Made by a program: the position numbers and the translations under genes. The notes beneath the pieces were generated by a model. That model made no database searches. It was not told the DNA's origin and saw nothing but the letters and a program-made list of their open reading frames with translations. A stretch of 64,000 nucleotides of DNA from Muriiphilus sp048268845 (GTDB taxonomy: Bacteria; Pseudomonadota; Alphaproteobacteria; Rhodobacterales; Rhodobacteraceae), in the NCBI GenBank assembly GCA_048268845.1, contig JBLWUQ010000002.1, positions 62,001 through 126,000 on the forward strand, written 5' to 3'. This document shows, piece by piece, positions 32,948-41,580 of this stretch (the stretch's first letter is position 1; each line of letters opens with the position of its first letter).

Positions 32948-34675
32948 TCACACCGGGGCGCGACCGATCCGCCCCTCGGACAGATCGCAGAAAAGTGTCG
33001 CGTGGTTGCGACGGATCCGGCCATGAACCAACTGGCCCTTGGCCGAGATTTCGCCCGCTCCGACCGAGGGTTGCAGGGCTGCCAGCAAAAACCGGCTGAT
33101 GGCGGTGGAAGAGCCGGGATTGGCGCGGTTCCAGGCGGCGAAGGCTTGTGCCAAGCGATCCTCCAGACCGTCTCCCGAAATGTGCAGTTCGGAAAAAACC
33201 ATCGCCACCAGGGCATCGCGCCCCTCCCCACCCAGCACAAGATCCTGAACATCCGGCCCCAGATGCCGCAGGATCTGGCTTCGCAGCATGCCCGCGCGAA
33301 CCTTGATCCCGCTCGACAGCTTGAAATCCTCGGCCAGTCTGCCGTCAAAGCGCAGCATCGGCTGTCCGGTGGCATCGTCCGCCAGCACCGCCGCATCGCC
33401 GGTGTGATAGAAGCCGAACTCGTCCAGCGGCAACGGGAAAGGCCCGTCCTCGCCTAGATAGCAGGGTGCAAGATTGGGGCCACGAAACCGCAGCTCGCAC
33501 CGGTCCTCGGTCTCGACAAGGGCCAGTTCGTGTCCGGGCAGCGGCCAACCCAGATATCCCGGCGCGACAATGTCGCCGGGTGCAAGACACATGGTCGACG
33601 CCGCTTCGGTCGCGCCGTAACCCGAAAGCAGACGGATCTTGCGACCGTGGTTCACAGCCATTTCGGTGCGGAAAACATGCAATCGCTGCCAGAGTGCGGG
33701 TTCCATCGCAGCACCGGCGAAGAAGATCGCGCCCAGATCGGCGCAACCTCGCACCACGCGGGCCGGATCGGCATCATAGGCGTCAAGCAGGAGCTTCAGC
33801 CCCAGTGGCACCCCGATCAGCAGCGTCGGGCGCACCTCGTCCATCAAGCCGATCAATTCATCATCCCCGACGCTCATGGGGGGCGCCACCAGATGCAAAC
33901 TCCCACCGTTCCAGATGATCTTGAACAGGTTGTCGAGACCACCGAACACGTGGTTCCACGGCATCCAGTCGATCAGGACAGGCGGGCGCTCGGTCAGAAA
34001 CGGCCAGATCGCCGCGTAGGCGGCCTGACAGGAGCCGATCATGCCGCGGGTGATCGGAACGCCTTTCGACGCACCGATGCTGCCAGCCGTCAGAAAGATC
34101 GAGGTCCAGTCGCCGGCCGCGCCGTCCCGGTCGGCAAGCATGGGACCGTGCGGCAGATCGGCGAGGCTGCGTGCTGGCCCCTGACCCACGAGCGGATGGT
34201 CCGACGGCAGGATGATCAGCTCGGGCCTTACCACACGCCAGAGCCGATCGGCTTCGCCGCCCGCCGGGGGTGGGAAAGATGCAAGGCCACGAAACGGATG
34301 CGGTGGCAGGCTGATATGGGTGAAATTGCCAAGGAGGCAGGCGAGCCGCAACGTCAACGCCGCCAGCCCCGCCGGAAGCAGCGTGGCGATGCGCGCGCCC
34401 GGTTTCAGGCCCGTGGCGGCCAGGGAGCCATGAAGCGCACGGGCCGCGCGCAGAGCCTCGGCGTAGCTCAGAGTCTCGCGTCCATAGCGACCCTGAGCCG
34501 AAAGAAGTAGCCGATCGGGCGCGACGTCGGCCCAGTGTCGCAGCCGCGCGGCGATGTCGACCTCGGCCCCCTCAAGTGGCAGCGAACAGGACAGGCAGAT
34601 TGCTCCGTCAGCCCGCCGCCCGAGAATCAGGTGCGGGTCGCCGTCATGCGCCAGCTTTCCCCCGATCGGGCACAT
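32948..34675 (-). CDS. AMP-forming acyl-CoA ligase, feruloyl-CoA synthetase-like
   Basis: A 575-residue adenylate-forming enzyme. The phosphate-binding motif is FLTAGSIGASKGVPIT, the segment VLIDWMPWNHVFGGLDN closely resembles feruloyl-CoA synthetases (DWLPWNH-FGG), LLSGYGATEAAS is the A5 motif, and YHTGDAA with LRFDGRLAEDFKLSSG gives A7-A8 including the hinge. It would activate a carboxylic acid, probably an aryl- or alkyl-propenoic acid, to its CoA ester. The ATG directly follows the GntR stop (TGA then ATG), so the two genes are translationally coupled and on one message. Confidence 0.88.
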   Translation of the reverse strand: MCPIGGKLAHDGDPHLILGRRADGAICLSCSLPLEGAEVDIAARLRHWADVAPDRLLLSAQGRYGRETLSYAEALRAARALHGSLAATGLKPGARIATLLPAGLAALTLRLACLLGNFTHISLPPHPFRGLASFPPPAGGEADRLWRVVRPELIILPSDHPLVGQGPARSLADLPHGPMLADRDGAAGDWTSIFLTAGSIGASKGVPITRGMIGSCQAAYAAIWPFLTERPPVLIDWMPWNHVFGGLDNLFKIIWNGGSLHLVAPPMSVGDDELIGLMDEVRPTLLIGVPLGLKLLLDAYDADPARVVRGCADLGAIFFAGAAMEPALWQRLHVFRTEMAVNHGRKIRLLSGYGATEAASTMCLAPGDIVAPGYLGWPLPGHELALVETEDRCELRFRGPNLAPCYLGEDGPFPLPLDEFGFYHTGDAAVLADDATGQPMLRFDGRLAEDFKLSSGIKVRAGMLRSQILRHLGPDVQDLVLGGEGRDALVAMVFSELHISGDGLEDRLAQAFAAWNRANPGSSTAISRFLLAALQPSVGAGEISAKGQLVHGRIRRNHATLFCDLSEGRIGRAPV

Positions 34676-35422
34676 TCAACTGGCCGAGTCATCGGATTGC
34701 TTCAGTGCCCTCTGTTCGATCGCCATCTCGTAGACGCCGCTCTGATAGTCGATCAGCGTGTCGAACGCCGCCGTCGCGGCCACCGGATCGCGCGCCAGAA
34801 TGGCCGAGAAGATCTGCCGTTGCAGCGCCACCACCTTGTCACGCTCGCGGAACTGGAAGGAAATCAGGTTCGCGGCCGGGATCAGCGCCTGGTTCACCAT
34901 CGCCATCACCAGTTGCAGCAGCGCATTGGGGTTGGCTGCCGCCACGGCCTGATGAAACTCGACCTCGAGCCGGCAGAAATCCTCGTCCGAGATCTCGGTG
35001 TGGTCGAGCTCCAGCAAGGCCGCCTCGATCCGCTGGTGATCCTCGCGCCCGGCGTGTTCGCAGGCGGCCTCGATGCTGAGCCGCCCGAGGCTGCGCCGCG
35101 CCCCGACGATGTCGGAAAGCTCGACCGCGCCAAGCGACACCAGCCAGTTCGTCGTCTCGTGCATGGTCTGCGCCGCGATGTCGAGCGAGGGCGGGTTGAC
35201 GAAGACCCCACCCTTCGGGCCACGCTTGGAGCGGATCAGTTTCTTCGCCGCAAGGATCTTCATCGCCTCGCGCACCGTCGGCTGCGACACGGCGAAACGC
35301 TCGGCCAGATCCGCCTCGGAGGGAAGCCGCTGGGCGGCGCTGAGCCTGCCCTGCATGATGTCGTCCTGAACGCTCTTGGCGATCTGCCGCGCCAGCCCCT
35401 GATTGCGGTCGATGCCACTCAT
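34676..35422 (-). CDS. GntR-family transcriptional regulator (FCD/FadR subfamily)
   Basis: A 248-residue regulator. Residues about 10-75 form the winged helix (GRLSAAQRLPSEADLAERFAVS split, then QPTVREAMKILAAKKLI), and residues about 90-230 the helical FCD ligand domain with metal-type residues in DFCRLEVEFHQAVAAANPN. ATG 35422 follows AGGGAGA; the open frame continues upstream through an AT-rich promoter and is not coding. A promoter TTGCTC-N17-TATAGT is listed upstream. It shares a message with the CoA ligase and lies between the acuI set and an amino-acid importer whose promoters carry the same element, so it probably controls all three. Confidence 0.92.
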   Translation of the reverse strand: MSGIDRNQGLARQIAKSVQDDIMQGRLSAAQRLPSEADLAERFAVSQPTVREAMKILAAKKLIRSKRGPKGGVFVNPPSLDIAAQTMHETTNWLVSLGAVELSDIVGARRSLGRLSIEAACEHAGREDHQRIEAALLELDHTEISDEDFCRLEVEFHQAVAAANPNALLQLVMAMVNQALIPAANLISFQFRERDKVVALQRQIFSAILARDPVAATAAFDTLIDYQSGVYEMAIEQRALKQSDDSAS

Positions 35423-35465
35423 CCCGGATGATCTCCCTGTTTTCACAGAATATATACAGATGGTT

Positions 35466-35494
35466 ACTATATTGAAATATGGAAAAAAGAGCAA
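35466..35494 (-). promoter_or_regulatory. gntR promoter overlapped by ATATTTCAATAT element
   Basis: On the minus strand TTGCTC (35494 to 35489), a 17-nt spacer and TATAGT (35471 to 35466) form a good sigma-70 type promoter about 45 bp upstream of the GntR start. The 12-mer at 35469-35480 overlaps spacer and -10 box, a position suited to autorepression. TGGTTACTA at 35461-35469 also resembles the FadR-type TNGT-N-ACNA half-site pattern. Confidence 0.6.
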
Positions 35495-35699
35495 ACCGTG
35501 ACGACCAACGACTCCCAGCGCGGAGCCAGACGAAACCGGCCCGCGCGCACCCATACGCCTTTGCGGTGCCGTGCCCAACTCTAGAATGGCGACGGCGCTG
35601 CCATTTTGGCGTGGATGCGTGATAGTCTTGGGTCGATTCCAATATGCATACACTTCTGAAATGACTCATTTCTTGACGCTTTGGCAGAACAGGATTCGC

Positions 35700-35736
35700 T
35701 TGACAGGTCTTTCCATGCAATTAAAGTATTGAAATA
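35700..35736 (+). promoter_or_regulatory. Promoter of the amino-acid importer operon with TATTGAAATA site
   Basis: TTGACA (35700-35705) followed at 16 nt by TAAAGT (35722-35727) gives a plausible promoter, and TATTGAAATA (35727-35736) lies at the expected start point. The core is shared with the sites at 30967 and 35469. A perfect palindrome GAAATGA-c-TCATTTC lies upstream at 35658-35672 and could be an activator or second regulator site. The rest of the 379-bp gap (35423-35801) shows no gene. Confidence 0.55.
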
Positions 35737-35801
35737 GTAAAATTGGTGCGGCTACCGCCACCCGGCGAGTTGGCCAGAACGCCAACTACGGGAGGACTGC
35801 A

Positions 35802-36659
35802 ATGAAACGACTTCTTGTCGAATTTTCCACCATATCTGCGGCAGCGATTGCCACTCTGACGGTCTTGTCCGGACCTGCCGCGGCGGAGATTCCGCTTGCC
35901 CCGCAGGTCGCGGAATCCGGCGTCATGGTGGTGGCGAACACCTTCGAGTACGCCCCGTTCGAGTTCCTCGACGACAATGGCAAACTGGTCGGCATCAACG
36001 TCGAACTGGCGCAGGCCGCCGCAGACGTCCTCGGTGTCGAACTCGATCTTCAGCGCACCCCTTTCGCATCGATGATCCCGGCTTTGGCTGCGGGTCGCTT
36101 CGACATCTCGTGGGAGACCTATGTCGCCACCGAGGAACGGCTCGCCCAGGTCGATTTCGTCATGTATGTGCAGGCCGGAATCGTCGCGTCCACCACACCT
36201 GAAAAGGCGCCGATGTTCGAAGGCGAGAACGGACTTTGCGGAAAGCGCCTCGGGCTTGCCTCGGGCGCAGCCTCGGATTTCCTGGCGGACCGGCTGAATG
36301 CCGAATGTGTCGCCAATGGCCTTCCCGAGTTCACCAAACACTTCTATCCGCAGGCGGCGGATATCGTTCAGGCTGTTCTGGCTGACCGCGTGGATGCCCG
36401 CTTCGACGACGCCACCGCCTCTGGATATTTCGAGGTGACAAGCGGCGGTCAACTGATCGTGCTGCCCGGCGTTTATGACAACGTGCCGATGGGCATGGCC
36501 ATCAAGAAGGGCGACGACGCGCTGGCCGAGATGATGCGCGCGGCGGTCTCCGAGATCATGGCCAATGGCACCTATGAGGCGATCATGGCGAAATACGGCA
36601 TGACCAGCGCAATGCTCACGGAGTCCTATATCGTGCGCGACGTCTCGGACATCCGCTGA
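35802..36659 (+). CDS. Polar amino acid ABC transporter substrate-binding protein (family 3)
   Basis: A 285-residue periplasmic receptor (SBP_bac_3). Residues 1-28 are a signal peptide ending SGPAAA before EIPLA. The mature N-terminus has VVANTFEYAPFEFLDDNGKL and GINVELAQAAADVLGVEL, and PALAAGRFDISWETYVATEER marks the hinge region with the Thr/Arg that bind the alpha-carboxylate in amino acid receptors. GGGAGGA precedes ATG 35802. Ligand is unknown; the operon context (2-hydroxyacid oxidase, CoA enzymes under the same regulator) leaves room for a non-standard acid. Confidence 0.92.
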   Translation: MKRLLVEFSTISAAAIATLTVLSGPAAAEIPLAPQVAESGVMVVANTFEYAPFEFLDDNGKLVGINVELAQAAADVLGVELDLQRTPFASMIPALAAGRFDISWETYVATEERLAQVDFVMYVQAGIVASTTPEKAPMFEGENGLCGKRLGLASGAASDFLADRLNAECVANGLPEFTKHFYPQAADIVQAVLADRVDARFDDATASGYFEVTSGGQLIVLPGVYDNVPMGMAIKKGDDALAEMMRAAVSEIMANGTYEAIMAKYGMTSAMLTESYIVRDVSDIR

Positions 36660-36730
36660 TATCGCTGCCTGACACGCCGCTGACCGGGTGGGAGAACTCT
36701 CACCCGGCGCGCGCCCTCAAGGAGGTTCTC

Positions 36731-37654
36731 ATGCAAGGGAATGACGTTCAGCTGACTGCAAGCCGGCTGGAAGTCGTTCCGCCACGCCGCTATGGTCTGT
36801 GGATATCGACCGCCTTGGTCGTCGTCCTCATGGCGATGATCGGTTGGTCCATCGCCACGAACCCGTCCTTCGGCTGGCCGACCGTGATGCACTACCTGTT
36901 CGATCCGCGCATTCTCAAGGGGTTGAGCCAGACCCTTCTTCTGACCGTCCTGATCATGGCCATCGCAATCGTCGTCGGCATGATCGTGGCGATCATGCGC
37001 CTTTCGGACAGCCGCATCCTGAATTTATTTGCCAGCGGCTATGTCTGGTTCTTCCGCGGCGCACCTGCGCTGATCCAGCTCATTTTCTGGTATAACCTCT
37101 CGCTGGTGATCCGCGAATTCAGCCTGACCCTGCCGTGGATCGGCACCGTCTTCTCGGTCCGTACCAATGACGTGATGACGCCTTTCGTTTCGGCGGTAGT
37201 TGCGCTTTCCCTGCACGAAGCGGGTTACATCGCCGAGATCATCCGTGCCGGCATCAAGTCCGTCGCGCCCGGCCAGAGCGAGGCCGCCGCAAGCCTCGGC
37301 GTGAACCGACGACTGATCCTGCGCCGGATCATCATGCCGCAGGCGATGCGGTTCATCGTGCCACCAACCGGAAACGAAACGATCAACCTTCTGAAGACGA
37401 CATCGTTGGTGACCTTTATCGCGGTGAACGATCTGCTCTATGCCGCGCAGAACATCTATGCGCGCACTTTCGAGACCATTCCGCTGCTGATCGTGGTCGC
37501 ATTCTGGTATCTCGCGGTGGTGACGGTGCTGTCGATCGGCCAGCATTTCATCGAACGCCACTTCGGCCGAAGCGACCGCACGCTGAATGCTTCGCCGGGC
37601 GCGTTCTGGCGTCAGGCCCTTGGTCTGCGGCGCCGCGAGGTAACGCCGACATGA
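36731..37654 (+). CDS. Polar amino acid ABC permease (HisM/GlnP family)
   Basis: A 307-residue membrane permease. A first helix near residues 22-42 is followed by the core with GLSQTLLLTVLIMAIAIVVG, WFFRGAPALIQLIFWYN and the EAA loop HEAGYIAEIIRAGIKSVAPG...EAAASLG that contacts the ATPase. Only one permease gene is present, so a homodimer is likely. AAGGAGG precedes the ATG, and the stop overlaps the ATPase start by 4 bp. Confidence 0.93.
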   Translation: MQGNDVQLTASRLEVVPPRRYGLWISTALVVVLMAMIGWSIATNPSFGWPTVMHYLFDPRILKGLSQTLLLTVLIMAIAIVVGMIVAIMRLSDSRILNLFASGYVWFFRGAPALIQLIFWYNLSLVIREFSLTLPWIGTVFSVRTNDVMTPFVSAVVALSLHEAGYIAEIIRAGIKSVAPGQSEAAASLGVNRRLILRRIIMPQAMRFIVPPTGNETINLLKTTSLVTFIAVNDLLYAAQNIYARTFETIPLLIVVAFWYLAVVTVLSIGQHFIERHFGRSDRTLNASPGAFWRQALGLRRREVTPT

Positions 37655-38472
37655 GCCCGGCTTCCCCAAACCCTGCCCAGACCGAGAACCGCCGCCGGTT
37701 CGACGTGCCCGCGGATTCGATGGTCTTCGCGCGCGCGGTCCGCAAGAGCTTTGGCAGCCTCGAAGTGCTCAAGGGGATCGACATCGACGTGCCCAAGGGG
37801 GACGTGACCTGCATCATTGGCCCCTCGGGTTCCGGTAAAAGCACCTTCCTGCGCTGCATCAACCATCTTGAAGATATCAACGGCGGCGTGTTGCTGGTCG
37901 ACAGCGAATTCGTCGGCTACAATCTGCGCCACGGCAAACTCCATCCGGTCCGTGACAGGCTGCTTTGCCAGCGCCGGGCCGAAATCGGCATGGTGTTCCA
38001 ATCCTTCAACCTGTTTCCGCACATGACCGCACTGGAAAACCTGATCGAGGCACCGATGCGCGTGAAACGGCAAAGCCGCGCCGAGGCCACGGACAGTGCC
38101 CAAGCGTTGCTGGCACAGGTCGGCCTCGGGGATCGCGGCGACGCCTACCCGCGCCAGTTGTCGGGCGGACAGCAGCAGCGCGTGGCCATCGCCCGCGCAC
38201 TTGCGATGCAGCCCAAGGTTCTCCTCTTTGACGAGCCGACCTCGGCACTCGATCCTGAGCTTGTCGGTGAGGTCCTGACCGTGATGCGCGATCTGGCTGA
38301 ACGCGGCATGACCATGGTTGTCGTCACCCACGAGATCGGGTTCGCCCGCGAGGTGGGGGACCAGCTTGTGTTCATGGATGACGGGGTAGTCGAGGAGCGT
38401 GGCAATCCCCGCGAGGTGGTCGCCAATCCGCAATCGCCGCGCACGCGGGAGTTCCTGTCGCGCGTTCTCTGA
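37651..38472 (+). CDS. Polar amino acid ABC ATPase (GlnQ/HisP family)
   Basis: A 273-residue ATP-binding protein. Walker A is GPSGSGKSTFLRC, the Q-loop is MVFQSFNLFPHMT, the signature is LSGGQQQRVAIARAL, Walker B is LLFDEPTSALDPE and the switch His is in VVVTHEIGFA. The 30 residues before the ABC core are a non-conserved extension. Last of the three importer genes; a 2-hydroxyacid oxidase gene starts 49 nt downstream. Confidence 0.94.
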   Translation: MSPASPNPAQTENRRRFDVPADSMVFARAVRKSFGSLEVLKGIDIDVPKGDVTCIIGPSGSGKSTFLRCINHLEDINGGVLLVDSEFVGYNLRHGKLHPVRDRLLCQRRAEIGMVFQSFNLFPHMTALENLIEAPMRVKRQSRAEATDSAQALLAQVGLGDRGDAYPRQLSGGQQQRVAIARALAMQPKVLLFDEPTSALDPELVGEVLTVMRDLAERGMTMVVVTHEIGFAREVGDQLVFMDDGVVEERGNPREVVANPQSPRTREFLSRVL

Positions 38473-38521
38473 TCCTTCTTCCCCTTTCCGTTTACCTCTC
38501 GGCTGTGAAGGAACCCTGTTC

Positions 38522-39667
38522 GTGACCACTCATATCACCTGTATCGAGGATCTGCGCCAAAAGGCGCGGCGACGTGTGCCAAAGGTGTTTTACGACTATG
38601 TCGATTCCGGATCGTGGTCCGAGGCGACCTATCGCGGCAACGAGGTCGATCTTGCCCGGCTGACACTGAAATCGCGGGTGGTGCGCGATCTGCGCGACCG
38701 CTCGCTGGCGACCACGCTCGCGGGTCAAAAGGCCAGCATGCCGGTGGCGCTCGCGCCGACCGGCATGGCCGGGATGCAGCGTGCTGACGGCGAGATCCTC
38801 GCCGCGCAAGCGGCCGAGGCGTCGGGTGTGCCCTTTACCATGTCGACGATGAGCATCTGCTCGATCGAGGATGTAGCCCGTGCGACGCAGTCGCCGTTCT
38901 GGTTCCAGATCTACATGATGCAGGACCGTGCGTTTCTGACCCGGCTGATGGACCGGGCGGCGGCCGCGCGTTGTTCGGCTCTGGTTGTCTCACTCGACCT
39001 GCAAATGCTGTCGCAGCGCCACACCGACATCAAGAACAACCGTGGTGCGGCGATCTTTGCCCTGTCGCGCCTGCCGCAGCTGATCCGGCGCCCGCGCTGG
39101 TGCCTCGAGATGGCCCGCACCCGGCGGCACAATTTCGGAAATATCGCTGGCCACGTCGACGGCGTGAAGGATATCGCAGCCGTCGGGCGCTGGACGGTTG
39201 ACCAGTTCTGCCCGGTGCTGGAATGGGACGACCTGCGGTGGATCCGTGAGCAATGGAAGGGCAAGCTGATCCTGAAAGGCGTGATGGACGAAGAGGACGC
39301 CGTTACCGCCGCCGAAGTGGGAGCAGATGCCATCGTCGTTTCAAACCATGGCGGGCGACAGCTTGATGGCGCACCCTCCTCGATCACGGTGTTGCCCCGG
39401 ATCGCCCGCGCGGTCGAAGGCAAGACCGAGGTGCTGATGGACAGCGGCATCCGTTCTGGTCAGGATGTGCTCAAGGCCATCGCCTCCGGGGCGCACGGCG
39501 TCCTGATCGGGCGGGCCTATCTCTACGGGCTGGCCGCCGGTGGGCGCGAAGGGGTGGAAACCTGCCTCTCGATCATCCGCAAGGAGCTGGACCTGAGTAT
39601 GGCAATGTGCGGCCTGCGAGACGTGCGCGATGTTTCCTCGGCGATCCTGGATGAGCCGCGCGTGTGA
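38522..39667 (+). CDS. FMN-dependent L-2-hydroxyacid oxidase/dehydrogenase (LldD/glycolate oxidase family)
   Basis: A 381-residue TIM-barrel flavoprotein that oxidises an L-2-hydroxyacid to the 2-oxoacid. Hallmarks are FYDYVDSGSWSEATYRGN, MPVALAPTGMAGM (FMN contact), WFQIYMMQD, the lysine in LILKGVMDEEDA, the catalytic His/Arg in SNHGGRQLDGAPSS, and VLMDSGIRSGQDVLKAIA with GVLIGRAYLYGLAAGG for the FMN phosphate. The GTG at 38522, behind GAAGGA at 9 nt, is chosen; the earlier in-frame ATG lies inside the ATPase gene. It probably processes an acid imported by the upstream ABC system. Confidence 0.9.
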   Translation: MTTHITCIEDLRQKARRRVPKVFYDYVDSGSWSEATYRGNEVDLARLTLKSRVVRDLRDRSLATTLAGQKASMPVALAPTGMAGMQRADGEILAAQAAEASGVPFTMSTMSICSIEDVARATQSPFWFQIYMMQDRAFLTRLMDRAAAARCSALVVSLDLQMLSQRHTDIKNNRGAAIFALSRLPQLIRRPRWCLEMARTRRHNFGNIAGHVDGVKDIAAVGRWTVDQFCPVLEWDDLRWIREQWKGKLILKGVMDEEDAVTAAEVGADAIVVSNHGGRQLDGAPSSITVLPRIARAVEGKTEVLMDSGIRSGQDVLKAIASGAHGVLIGRAYLYGLAAGGREGVETCLSIIRKELDLSMAMCGLRDVRDVSSAILDEPRV

Positions 39668-40011
39668 TCGCCGAAGCGTATTGGCATTTGGTCCGGTTGG
39701 TCCGCGACACACAGGTCGGTGCGGCGAAAGCCGAAACGAAACTGATCCGCCCGCTCGGTTTGTTCGAATGGCACGATTGATGCGAACCGTCCGAGTTTAG
39801 CGGGGACCACTGCTCCACTTGACGCGACCATATCCAGCACGTCGCGTTGCGCAGGGCCGTTGGCTTCGCCTTCGGCGGGCGGGATGTTCCCGATGCACCA
39901 TTTCCGTCTGCCTGACGCGAAGCTGACCTCGCCAGGGTCCGGGCTTCAGCCCCCTGTCAGCTTCGCCGCGCATGAGTCGCATCAGGATAGCACCGGCGAG
40001 GTCCCTGGCTC
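39668..40011. other. 344-bp intergenic region with a structured leader
   Basis: No gene is recognised. Its second half can fold strongly: GCGAAGCTGAC (39917-39927) and GTCAGCTTCGC (39956-39966) form a perfect 11-bp stem, enclosing a smaller GGGCT-tc-AGCCC hairpin (39941-39952). Immediately after, CATGAG (39971-39976) is complementary to CTCATG (40009-40014), which includes the start codon of the next short ORF. This looks like a regulated leader upstream of the ferric-reductase-like and metal-ATPase genes; it does not match a riboswitch family I can name. Confidence 0.5.
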
Positions 40012-40107
40012 ATGACGAAGACACTGACAAATCTCGGCTTTCTTGCGGCCTTTGCGGGGGTGACGATGACCGTTGCCTCGCAGGGGTCGGGGTGGGCGAG
40101 ACGATGA
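40012..40107 (+). CDS. Short ORF (31 residues) with a signal-like hydrophobic core
   Basis: ATG 40012 opens a 31-codon frame beginning MTKTLTNLGFLAAFAGVTM and ending GSGWARR, with stop TGA 40105-40107 overlapping the ATG of the ferric-reductase-like gene (ATGA). The hydrophobic middle resembles a signal or small membrane peptide. The overlap suggests translational coupling, either as a leader peptide or as a remnant of a lost periplasmic partner. The ribosome site is weak (GAGG at 10 nt) and the start codon is in a potential stem. Not recognised as a known family. Confidence 0.4.
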   Translation: MTKTLTNLGFLAAFAGVTMTVASQGSGWARR

Positions 40108-41459
40108 CTGATCTGACGCAGCGCGCAGACAATGTCCGCCTCGCACCGGGTCGTCGGTCCATTCCGTGGATGCCAGCCGTCGGCAATGCCCTGCATTTGG
40201 TTGGCCCCTTGCTGGTCGCCTCGGCGTGCATTCTTGCCGGAATCCTCGGCTACACCACTTACGCGCCATATGGGTCGGAAGCGGCCTTCGGCATCGCCGT
40301 CGGGGCCGTGGCTGTCGTCGCCATGGGCCAGACCCTGATCCTCGCGACACGTCCACGCCTGCTGGAGCCGGTGTTTGGCGGGCTCGACCGGATGTACCGG
40401 GTGCACAAGTGGCTGGGCATATCCGCGTTGGTCCTGATGATCCTGCATGACCAGTTCGAGCCCGATTTCGACCGCAAGGTTCGCGAGACCGGGTTGGGAG
40501 ACTTCGCCAGTGATGCGGGTGAGTTCGCGTTCTATGCGTTGCTTGTGCTGGTCGCGATCAGCTGGTTTCGACGCCTGCCAGTCATCCGGCTGGAGATTCC
40601 CTATCAGCTCTGGCGGTTCAGCCATCGTTTCATGGGCGCCCTGTTCGCCATCGTGGTGTTTCACCAGTTCTTCGTCGACATGCCGACCGGGGTAGATCCG
40701 TCGCTCTCGGTGCTCCTGAACGCCTTCGGCCTCGCCGGTGTGGTCGCCTGGGTCCATACCGAATTTGTCGCCTCGCGTCTGCGGCGTCGGGAGTTCATGG
40801 TCAGCGCGATCAGCCGAAACGGGCAAGCCATCGAGGTGACGCTGATGCCCAGGGGGCGGGCGATGCGCTGGCGGCCGGGGCAGTTCGCCTTTGTCCGCGC
40901 GCCAGAAGCGGGATTGTCAGAGCCGCACCCCTTCACGATTGCCAGCGCCCCGCGGCCTGACGGCGCGCTCAAGCTGTCCATCCGGGCGCGCGGCGGCTGG
41001 ACCCGGCGCTTGCCCGGCGCCCTCAGGACCGGGATGAGCGTGCAGGTCGAAGGCCCGTATGGACGGTTCGACTTTCGCAAGGGCGGCGCGCGCCAGATCT
41101 GGCTGGCGGGCGGCATCGGCATCACGCCCTTCCTCGCCTGGGCCGAGAGCCTGACCGGGACGGAGCGGCGCGACATCCACCTCGTCTATTGTGTGCACAG
41201 GCCTGAAGACGCGGTCGGGGTGGAGACCCTGAAAGCAGCCGCTGCGCGCAACCCGCGGTTCAGCTTCAGCGTGGTCCCAACCGCGCGCGATGGTCGCCTG
41301 ACGGCCGAGCGTCTGAACGAAACGGCACCGTTCGCGGTCAGTGAGGCCGATCTGTGGTTCTGCGGCCCGACGGGTCTGAGGCGCGGAATCCTCAGGGGAC
41401 TGCGGGCAATAGGCCAGACGCCGAGACGGGTGCGCTTTGAGCATTTCGAGTTCGCATGA
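40104..41459 (+). CDS. Ferric-reductase-like transmembrane flavocytochrome
   Basis: A 451-residue membrane oxidoreductase. The N-terminal half has about six helices with paired haem-type His residues (HKWLGISALVLMILH and HRFMGALFAIVVFH). The C-terminal half is a ferredoxin-reductase-like module: WRPGQFAFVRAPEAG, the FAD motif HPFTIASAP, the NAD(P) motif WLAGGIGITPFLAW and the late Cys motif WFCGPTGLRRGI. It would move electrons from NAD(P)H through FAD and haem across the membrane to ferric iron or another acceptor. ATG 40104 overlaps the short ORF stop. A metal-exporting ATPase gene follows after 121 nt. Confidence 0.88.
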   Translation: MTDLTQRADNVRLAPGRRSIPWMPAVGNALHLVGPLLVASACILAGILGYTTYAPYGSEAAFGIAVGAVAVVAMGQTLILATRPRLLEPVFGGLDRMYRVHKWLGISALVLMILHDQFEPDFDRKVRETGLGDFASDAGEFAFYALLVLVAISWFRRLPVIRLEIPYQLWRFSHRFMGALFAIVVFHQFFVDMPTGVDPSLSVLLNAFGLAGVVAWVHTEFVASRLRRREFMVSAISRNGQAIEVTLMPRGRAMRWRPGQFAFVRAPEAGLSEPHPFTIASAPRPDGALKLSIRARGGWTRRLPGALRTGMSVQVEGPYGRFDFRKGGARQIWLAGGIGITPFLAWAESLTGTERRDIHLVYCVHRPEDAVGVETLKAAAARNPRFSFSVVPTARDGRLTAERLNETAPFAVSEADLWFCGPTGLRRGILRGLRAIGQTPRRVRFEHFEFA

Positions 41460-41580
41460 GGCGCTGTTCGGCACGCGAGCCAAGCCGCGCACCCGCTCAC
41501 GAGTCTAATTGCTGGCATCCGGGCGCAGGAACATGCTAGCCGACCCCCGACGCTCTCGTTCCGGCATTCAGGTAGATGAT

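Noticed and set aside
39523..39982. Short minus-strand frames downstream of the 2-hydroxyacid oxidase as possible transposase remnants
   Set aside because: No transposase motif, no terminal inverted repeats or target duplication could be found.
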